Source: an uncultured Bacteroidales bacterium
GTDB lineage: Bacteria > Bacteroidota > Bacteroidia > Bacteroidales > Bacteroidaceae
NCBI GenBank assembly: GCA_902803195.1
Contig: CADCOX010000182.1
Coordinates: 1-10,319, forward strand
Length of the DNA stretch: 10,319 nucleotides
Direction: 5' to 3'
Part shown: in pieces, positions 5,572-10,319 of the stretch
Numbering within the stretch: the stretch's first letter is position 1
Layout of the letters: every line of letters starts with the position of its first letter
Position numbers and translations under genes: made by a program
Notes under the pieces: generated by a model
Told to the model about the DNA's origin: nothing
What the model saw: the letters and a program-made list of their open reading frames with translations, nothing else
Databases searched by the model: none

Positions 5572-8500
5572 TTAAGGCTTAACGAGTTTACGCCCGCCTA
5601 CGATATAGACGCCACGGGGCAGGCTGTTTCTGAGCGAATGGGTTTGTCCTCCAGCGGGGCGCACGCGGCGTCCGGCGAGATCGTAGATCGCTGCACGGCT
5701 ATCGGTCGCGCTCTCCATCGTCCCGTCTACGTGATTGGGCTGGCTGGTCATATAAATGAGGCGGAAATTGTCGAAGCAAGCCCAGTCATAGACTGTCGGC
5801 AGGAAATGGCGGAGCCCCAAGCGCAAGTCGCCCATTTCGGTGAGCTTGAATGGCAGTTGCTGCTTGTAGTGACCGTCGATGAAGGCGGTGTTGGCGGTTG
5901 CGACGTTGTCGGGGTAGGTATAAGGATCGTAGTTGTACGGCGCGTCGGCATCGAAGAGCGAGAGCATTGGCGTGGCTGCGCAGTCCGTCCATGTCTGCAT
6001 CGCGCTGCCGTCGGAGGCATGAGTAGCGGCATACACCTCAGCCATCTGCTCGGTGCCGAGTGTATGGCGCAGGTAGGCGTTCTTGATATCGCCATGGCGA
6101 TAGAACCCCTGCCACTCCAGAACGTAGTAGCCCGCAGGCATATTGGGCAGCACCTGATACGTGTCGAAAAGTTGGAAGAAGTGCTCGGCTACTGTTCCGG
6201 GCGCAGCGCTGAGGGGAGTCCCTTCCCATCCCAGTGTGCCGTCGGCAAAGTCGGGATTCGAGAGCAGCGAGGTGATGTCCACCTGCGTGCGGTTGCCGAT
6301 GAGCGCCGCGGCATCGGCATTGGGCTTGGGTGCCACCTCAGGCTTCAAGGCTGGGCACTCAGTGCTCTTGGCTGCGGCTTCGGCGTAGAGCGCGCGTACT
6401 TGCTCGGGCGTCAGCGCCGTGTCGTAGAAGCGCAGGTCGTCGAAGAATGTCTCGGTCATTCGCGCATCGGCAGCGAAGGGACTGCGACCGAGCCAGGCCT
6501 TCGTGCTGCTCACGACGGCGATTGGGTTTGCGTTGGGCTCGGCTGTGCCACGCAGTAGGCCGTCGATGTAGAGGCGTACGGCGGTGGCATCGGCGCTGAC
6601 CGTGATATTATGCCATTGGTGCTGGCTGAGGCCCGCATCGGAGCTTGTCTTGCAAGTGCCAGCCTGCACTTTCTCGAAATACCAATTCTGGTTGCCGCCT
6701 TGATTGATGAGTCCGGCATAGCTGCTCGTGCCGTTGTTGATGTTCCATGCCCAGCAATAGTTGTCGAGGTGGCCGGGGCCTGCGGGCATGATGTTGAGGC
6801 TGACGCTATAGGCCTTGCCGTTGAGGACGGCGCCGATGGCAGTGGCGGCGTCGTGACTGAGGTCGAGGTAGCCTTGCATATCGGTGGTTGCTCCGTCGGC
6901 GGTCATGACGGGCCCCGCGTAGAGTGCTCTTCCGCCATCGGCAAGTGGCAGGATGGCGGCTCCGTCCTCGAGCGAACCTTTGAGGGTGGCTGCGTCGTCT
7001 TCGGGGGCTCCTGCTTCGAAACCATAGCTGATAGTGGGTGCCGGGGGAGTGGCTGTACGGCCGCTAGCATCGGCGCTGACGTCGGCGAGCGGGATGGTGA
7101 TGACGGAGAGCGAGTAAGCCGGTACGGTATAAGCCAGATAAGCGTCTTCGGGTGAGCCTTCAGGCATGGTGACGGCAAGCGTGCTCTCGCTGGGGCTGAC
7201 GTTGAGCGGGTCGCTCATCGTGTTCTCGGCGTAGTTATCGTTGTGGCTCATGACGCGCACCTGAGCCGTCCCGCCCATCGTGGCATCGTTGAAGCGGAAG
7301 GCGGCAGGCACGGCATCGCCACCATAGTTGATGACTTTGACGATCGCGGCATCCTCCGCCTCGTTGATGGCAGCGCAGAGGTAGAGGCGCTGCCCCGCGT
7401 CGGCTGCGAGCGTGACCGTATGCACGAGCTTGCCGTCGAGATAACAGCGCGCGGTAAGTCCTTCACGTTGAATCTTGATGTGATAAGTGCGTCCTGTCTC
7501 GATGGTGCCGCTGGTGCTGGCAAGCGTATGCTTGTTGCCGTTCACGGCTTGCTCCACGCCGTGCTGTCCGTTGCCCCAGCCACCGAGGTTCCACCAGGCG
7601 TAGGTGCCCCCGTCGGCGTGGGCGAAGGCGATGAGGAAACCCTCGTCGCCCGCGTTCTTCACAGCGTCGAGCTCGATGGTCGCGCCATCCGTGTCGACGT
7701 CCATCACCGTCGTGGTGCCGAAGGCCGAGGCGGGCGAGCCCACGGCAGCAGGCTGTTCCAGCAGCACCGTGCCATCGGCAGCCGTCACCTTGATGTTGCT
7801 GTAAGTGACGTCCGTGCCCCATGAGCCGAGACCCAGTTTGGCATGGAGGATGTCGACGCTGTTGCCTGCCTCGGTCCACGTCAGATTCTGATGACCGACG
7901 TTGGATGCCATCATCTGTTGTACCCAGTAGGAAGGCGTGCCGAAGGAGGCGTAGGCGTTGTAGTGGATCATGTCAGGGCGCCATTGTGCCTCATTCTCGT
8001 TCATGAAGATAGGCGCATAACTGGCCATGACACACACGTCGCTGTTGCGCTCCATGCCTGCCATATAGATGGCCTCGCCCAGGGCCGCCTTCAGCGTGCC
8101 GTTGATGCCGAAATCCTGTGTGACGGCATACTCGCCGTTGTAGATCTTATGGCTGCTACGGCTGGCGTGGTCGTATTTGTGGTAGTTGCATGCGAACCAG
8201 TCGGGCGAGCGATAGTAGTGCTCGTCCACCACTTCCACGGCGTTGGTGTTGCGCCAAGTTGGATGGTCCGTGCCCCAGCTCTCCACATTACCGATGAGCG
8301 TCATCTCAGGCCAGCGCGCCTTGATGGCTTGGTAGAATTGCTGGTAGCGCTCGGCGTAGTGGTCACTTTGGTCGCGATTGTCAGTTGCGGTGAAGTTGTA
8401 GTTCTCATTGCCAATCTCCATCAGTCGCAGGTTGAAGGGCTCGGGATGCCCTGCCGCCGCACGCTTGGCGCCCCAGAAGGTGTTGACGTCGCTGTTGGCA

Positions 8501-9516
8501 TACTCGATGGCATCCAAGGCCTCCTGGATGAAGCCCTCGATGTGCTGGTAGTCCTGAACCCATCCGTGTCCCATGCCGACGTTGACTACGAAGAGCGGTT
8601 CAGCGCCGAGGTCCTCGGCGAGCTGCAGGAACTCGTGGTAGCCCATGCCGTTTGAGACGGGGTAGCCCCAATGGCTGTTGTAGAGGCCCAGCCGCTCCTC
8701 GACGGGCCCCACCGTATGGCGCCATTGGTAGCGGTTTCCGCCCTCGATGTAGCAGCCTCCCGGGAAGCGGACGAAGCGTGGATGCAGCGCTGCCAGCTTC
8801 TCGGCGAGGTCGCGGCGCATACCATTCTCGCGGTCGTGGAATGTCGGAGGCAACAGGCTGACGGCATCAATATAAATCGTACCCGCGCGCGAGCCTCGAA
8901 TGGCAAACCATCCCAGTGGATAGCTGCCTGTGGCGGTGATTTCGGCGGTATATTTCTGCCACATGCTGCCGTCGTCCACGTGCACCACGGCGTGGCCGAG
9001 GTCCTGTCCTTCGTAGCTCTCCAAGGTCAGCGTCACGTCGCCCCGCCAGCCATCGGCCGTCCGCAGCCATAGCGAGGCGCGGTACGTCTGCCCTTTGACG
9101 ATGTTGATGCCCCAAAAGCCGATGTTGCGCGTGCCGTCGCCAGCCTTGGCCAGGTTGAGGTGCATGGCACGTTTCTGGGCACCGTTCAGCAGGTTTTGTG
9201 TCGAGATGCTGAAGGTGGCGGACCCGATGGTCCACCAATGGTCGGGGTTCGAGCCGTTCTCTTCCATCGAGCCGTTGCGTACGAGTTCGGCATAGAGACC
9301 ACCGTCGCCGGCATGGTTGATTTCCTCGTAGAAGATGCCGTAGTGGAGAGGCCCGATGACGGGGCCTCGCAGAGATGTCGAGAGGTTGAAGGTGGCCTCT
9401 GTCGCGCTCGTCGTCCATGCCTGAGCGTGGGCGGTGCCGAAGGATGCCAACAGGAAGGCTATCGCCAGAAGTGTTCTGGCGTCATTCCGCATTCTGTTCA
9501 TGTGCTGCAAGATCAT
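5572..9516 (-). CDS. Secreted modular GH51 alpha-L-arabinofuranosidase with T9SS-like tail
   Basis: The 1314-residue product has a signal peptide (cleavage likely after GTAHA, residue 31). ATGs at 9516, 9501 and 9492 are all possible; the later two give a neater signal peptide. Residues 80-222 form a carbohydrate-binding-like jelly roll. The GH51 barrel follows (FVRFPGGCYIEGG near 248), with acid/base Glu371 in MEIGNENY and nucleophile Glu462 in YNGEYA; SYAPIFMNENEAQWRPD (499-515) is typical of the family. Residues 541-735 are a concanavalin-like insert (WWNLGGWGNGQHGVEQ) inside the C-terminal beta domain, which resumes to about 810. Residues 825-1048 are a LamG-type module, and 1075-1258 another jelly-roll-like module. 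Residues 1276-1314 (IYDLAGRRV ... RGVYIVGGRKLVKP) look like a type IX sorting tail. It should release arabinofuranose side chains from plant polysaccharide outside the cell. It is about twice the length of simple GH51 enzymes. Confidence 0.93.
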   Translation of the reverse strand: MILQHMNRMRNDARTLLAIAFLLASFGTAHAQAWTTSATEATFNLSTSLRGPVIGPLHYGIFYEEINHAGDGGLYAELVRNGSMEENGSNPDHWWTIGSATFSISTQNLLNGAQKRAMHLNLAKAGDGTRNIGFWGINIVKGQTYRASLWLRTADGWRGDVTLTLESYEGQDLGHAVVHVDDGSMWQKYTAEITATGSYPLGWFAIRGSRAGTIYIDAVSLLPPTFHDRENGMRRDLAEKLAALHPRFVRFPGGCYIEGGNRYQWRHTVGPVEERLGLYNSHWGYPVSNGMGYHEFLQLAEDLGAEPLFVVNVGMGHGWVQDYQHIEGFIQEALDAIEYANSDVNTFWGAKRAAAGHPEPFNLRLMEIGNENYNFTATDNRDQSDHYAERYQQFYQAIKARWPEMTLIGNVESWGTDHPTWRNTNAVEVVDEHYYRSPDWFACNYHKYDHASRSSHKIYNGEYAVTQDFGINGTLKAALGEAIYMAGMERNSDVCVMASYAPIFMNENEAQWRPDMIHYNAYASFGTPSYWVQQMMASNVGHQNLTWTEAGNSVDILHAKLGLGSWGTDVTYSNIKVTAADGTVLLEQPAAVGSPASAFGTTTVMDVDTDGATIELDAVKNAGDEGFLIAFAHADGGTYAWWNLGGWGNGQHGVEQAVNGNKHTLASTSGTIETGRTYHIKIQREGLTARCYLDGKLVHTVTLAADAGQRLYLCAAINEAEDAAIVKVINYGGDAVPAAFRFNDATMGGTAQVRVMSHNDNYAENTMSDPLNVSPSESTLAVTMPEGSPEDAYLAYTVPAYSLSVITIPLADVSADASGRTATPPAPTISYGFEAGAPEDDAATLKGSLEDGAAILPLADGGRALYAGPVMTADGATTDMQGYLDLSHDAATAIGAVLNGKAYSVSLNIMPAGPGHLDNYCWAWNINNGTSSYAGLINQGGNQNWYFEKVQAGTCKTSSDAGLSQHQWHNITVSADATAVRLYIDGLLRGTAEPNANPIAVVSSTKAWLGRSPFAADARMTETFFDDLRFYDTALTPEQVRALYAEAAAKSTECPALKPEVAPKPNADAAALIGNRTQVDITSLLSNPDFADGTLGWEGTPLSAAPGTVAEHFFQLFDTYQVLPNMPAGYYVLEWQGFYRHGDIKNAYLRHTLGTEQMAEVYAATHASDGSAMQTWTDCAATPMLSLFDADAPYNYDPYTYPDNVATANTAFIDGHYKQQLPFKLTEMGDLRLGLRHFLPTVYDWACFDNFRLIYMTSQPNHVDGTMESATDSRAAIYDLAGRRVRPAGGQTHSLRNSLPRGVYIVGGRKLVKP

Positions 9517-9538
9517 TAGTTGTTCAAGATTGACGCTG

Positions 9539-9546
9539 CAAAGATA
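9539..9546 (-). promoter_or_regulatory. Bacteroidetes -7 promoter box for the GH51 gene
   Basis: On the minus strand the bases read TATCTTTG, an exact match to TAnnTTTG. Transcription would start near 9534, giving a leader of about 17 bases before the ATG at 9516. A -33 TTTG at the usual spacing is not evident; TTTCG (9576-9572) is the nearest candidate and is a few bases too far. The position supports the gene start near 9516. Confidence 0.65.
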
Positions 9547-9550
9547 GGCA

Positions 9551-9564
9551 TTATTTCAAAATAA
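9551..9564. promoter_or_regulatory. Palindrome inside the GH51 promoter spacer
   Basis: TTATTT-CA-AAATAA is a perfect inverted repeat with 6-base arms, five bases upstream of the -7 box of the GH51 gene. A protein bound there would overlap the RNA polymerase site. This makes it a possible operator, but the stretch is AT-rich and such a palindrome could be accidental. Confidence 0.3.
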
Positions 9565-9618
9565 TAGTGTACGAAAGCCCAAAAAAATGTGTTTTGCTAA
9601 TTACCAGATATCAGCTGA

Positions 9619-9735
9619 ATCGACGTGACCTCCAAAACTCTTCCGAAGGTCAACGTCAGCGATGTCAACGCCGACGGCAAGGTGACCCGTGCCGACGTGA
9701 CCAAGCTCGTGAATGTCATTCTGGGCAAGGAATAA
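9619..9735 (+). pseudogene. Orphan 3' end of a dockerin-domain protein gene
   Basis: Frame 1 reads 38 codons from ATC at 9619 to TAA at 9733-9735 and ends with DVNADGKVTRADVTKLVNVI followed by LGKE. This is one type I dockerin repeat with a complete calcium loop (Asp, Asn, Asp, Gly and Asp at positions 1, 3, 5, 6 and 12) and the following helix. Such repeats typically end secreted Bacteroidales proteins. Here nothing precedes it: the frame is closed by TGA at 9616-9618 and TAA at 9598-9600, there is no ATG in frame, and the space to the left is the GH51 promoter. The rest of the gene has been lost, so it is read as a remnant. A GTG start at 9625 is formally possible but has no ribosome-site or promoter support. 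Confidence 0.75.
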
Positions 9736-9766
9736 GACCATTGAGGGGCGTAGACTAAAGCAATGA

Positions 9767-9781
9767 CTTCTGAGTCAGAAG
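9767..9781. other. Perfect 15-bp palindrome
   Basis: CTTCTGA-G-TCAGAAG has 7-base arms around one base. It lies 31 bases after the dockerin remnant's stop. No T-run follows on either side, so it is not a typical intrinsic terminator. It may be an old terminator stem or a protein site; no gene nearby explains it. Confidence 0.4.
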
Positions 9782-9824
9782 GGATGTTCCCCGCGGGCTC
9801 ATAAGTGTGTTGGCGTCTCTTCGA

Positions 9825-9841
9825 GCCGAGCGGAAGAAAAG
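9825..9841 (+). repeat. Fragment of the GCCGAGCG intergenic repeat
   Basis: GCCGAGCGGAA at 9825-9835 is identical over 11 bases to 4063-4073, and both continue into an A-rich AAAAG stretch. The GTTGAAAT octamers seen at 4000 are not kept here. An 11-base exact match between two intergenic places, with a third related copy at 10307-10314, is more than expected by chance and suggests a degraded repeat copy. Confidence 0.5.
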
Positions 9842-9863
9842 ATTGATGCCGTAGGGAGGCAGC

Positions 9864-9997
9864 ACGCTATGCGTATATACACATCGCCTCACGCGTATAG
9901 TACGTGAAGGGCTTTACGTATATACGCTCAGGGCTTTACGTATATACGCTCAGGGCTTCGCGTATATACGTGAGGGGCCTCGCGTATAGTACGTTCA
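9864..9997. repeat. 22-bp-period array with CGTATATACG palindromic cores
   Basis: Six units follow each other, with cores starting at 9872, 9894, 9917, 9939, 9961 and 9983, so the spacing is 22, 23, 22, 22 and 22 bases. The three middle cores are the perfect palindrome CGTATATACG. Two (9894, 9983) are CGTATAGTACG, which keeps the CGTA/TACG arms around three bases, and the first is CGTATATACA. Two neighbouring units (9909-9930, 9931-9952) are identical over all 22 bases, beginning GGGCTTTACG. The period and the TATATACG core match the array at 5428-5537, and CTATGCGTATA (9867-9877) recurs inverted at 5438-5448. Clear terminal inverted repeats are not seen here. Confidence 0.85.
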
Positions 9998-10045
9998 GAA
10001 CGATGCGCTGGATGTAGGCCTTGATGTCTGAGCGGAAATCCCTGT

Positions 10046-10059
10046 CCCCTCCGCAGGGG
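10046..10059. other. Short GC hairpin
   Basis: CCCCT-CCGC-AGGGG can form a 5-bp stem with a 4-base loop, followed by a purine-rich stretch (GGAAGGGAGAATAAAGG). It has no T-run and no adjacent gene, so no terminator role is claimed. It could be a piece of an intergenic repeat. Confidence 0.3.
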
Positions 10060-10218
10060 GAAGGGAGAATAAAGGTGGGACCGATGTGCTTATAGGTCTT
10101 ATGCTCGCTAATTGAGCCCAACTCTTAAAGTGATCTCAATAAGATATCATTCTGCAGTTGTCTGCGACTATCGATGAAAAAAATATATGAACTCAACTTT
10201 CGCAAGCTCAGTTTCATT

Positions 10219-10263
10219 AGGTTTTCAGGTTGTTAGGTCGCTTCGCTTACAGGTTTTTAGGTG
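10219..10263 (+). repeat. AGGTTNTT octamer array interrupted by CGCTTCGC
   Basis: AGGT starts at 10219, 10227, 10235, 10251 and 10259, all multiples of 8 apart. Units are AGGTTTTC, AGGTTGTT, then the 16-base AGGTCGCTTCGCTTAC, then AGGTTTTT and a partial unit. As at 4001-4091, the octamer array is interrupted by a CTTCGC-containing stretch that keeps the 8-base phase, although the octamer itself differs. Confidence 0.65.
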
Positions 10264-10294
10264 AGAATAGCTATCATATAGACAGAAGAAACAT

Positions 10295-10319
10295 ATTTCA
10301 ACTTATCGCTCGGCTTTGC
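10295..10319 (-). repeat. Inverted copy of the GTTGAAAT/GCCGAGCG repeat, cut by window edge
   Basis: Read on the minus strand, the last bases give GCAAAGCCGAGCGATAAG followed by TTGAAAT. This matches 4059-4083 with a few substitutions and one missing base. It is therefore the same intergenic repeat in opposite orientation, truncated by the window edge, so its full length cannot be seen. Confidence 0.7.

Larger units (their letters stand above)
9736..10319. other. 584-bp stretch without a gene
   Basis: I find no credible coding region, tRNA or rRNA here on either strand. The content is the palindrome at 9767, the repeat fragment at 9825, the 22-bp array at 9864-9997, a short hairpin at 10046 and the octamer-type repeats from 10219 to the end. 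Bases 10080-10210 turn AT-rich and show no structure that I can name. A 20-codon reading frame from ATG at 10173 runs into the octamer repeat and is not supported. Confidence 0.6.

Noticed and set aside
5571..5583. Perfect palindrome GTTAAG-G-CTTAAC over the GH51 stop codon
   Set aside because: It is short, part of it codes for the last residues, and no T-run follows on the minus strand, so a terminator role cannot be supported.
5638..6558. Plus-strand frames of 306 codons here and 270 codons at 7843-8655, inside the GH51 gene
   Set aside because: Both are antisense to the continuous, well-recognised GH51 frame and have no credible start signal or domain.
9567..9758. 63-codon plus-strand ORF over the dockerin remnant
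   Set aside because: It uses a different frame, gives an Arg/Gln-rich product without homology, and overlaps the GH51 promoter.
9864..9997. CRISPR array
   Set aside because: Units are contiguous at 22-23 bases without unique spacers, and no cas gene is in view, so it is a tandem minisatellite rather than repeat-spacer DNA.
10173..10235. 20-codon frame starting MKKIYELNFRK
   Set aside because: It runs into the AGGTTNTT octamer repeat, ends there, and lacks a promoter box or conserved pattern.

Overview
The window looks like a chromosomal segment of a GC-rich Bacteroidales bacterium, most likely in or near Prevotellaceae. The pointers are Bacteroidetes-type promoter boxes (TAnnTTTG), a lipoprotein with an acidic export signal behind its cysteine, a C-terminal type IX secretion-like tail of the IYDLAGRRV...GVYIVGGRKLVK type, a GH51 arabinofuranosidase with Bacteroidetes-style modules, and octamer-repeat intergenic DNA. 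The assignment rests on protein style and promoters, not on a database search.

Layout. Bases 1-934 (minus strand) hold the N-terminal 311 codons of a membrane sensor histidine kinase cut by the window edge. An 80-bp divergent spacer follows. A plus-strand block comes next: a surface-type lipoprotein clostripain (C11) peptidase (1015-2229), a small DUF6965-like protein (2274-2540), a cytoplasmic-looking Xaa-Pro aminopeptidase (M24B, 2599-3999), a 138-bp gap with an octamer repeat, and a secreted C1B (PepC/bleomycin-hydrolase-like) peptidase (4138-5346) ended by a strong intrinsic terminator. The first three genes are tightly spaced and could be one transcript. All three peptidases suggest peptide breakdown at the surface, in the periplasm and in the cytoplasm. 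The kinase is only a divergent neighbour, and a regulatory link is unproven.

From 5572 to 9516 (minus strand) lies one large gene for a 1314-residue modular GH51 alpha-L-arabinofuranosidase with a signal peptide, a carbohydrate-binding-like N-terminal module, the catalytic barrel, two concanavalin-like modules, another jelly-roll-like module and a T9SS-like tail. It has a clear -7 promoter box and probably acts on arabinose-containing plant polysaccharides outside the cell or at its surface.

The right end (9517-10319) has no intact gene. It holds an orphan 3' end of a dockerin-domain gene, several palindromes, a 22-bp-period repeat array, and octamer-type repeats. The most unusual signal in the window is a pair of 22-bp-period minisatellites sharing a TATATACG core, one at each side of the GH51 gene (5428-5537 and 9864-9997). 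The first has terminal inverted repeats like a miniature transposable element. A second intergenic repeat family with a GCCGAGCG core occurs three times (about 4063, 9825 and 10307).
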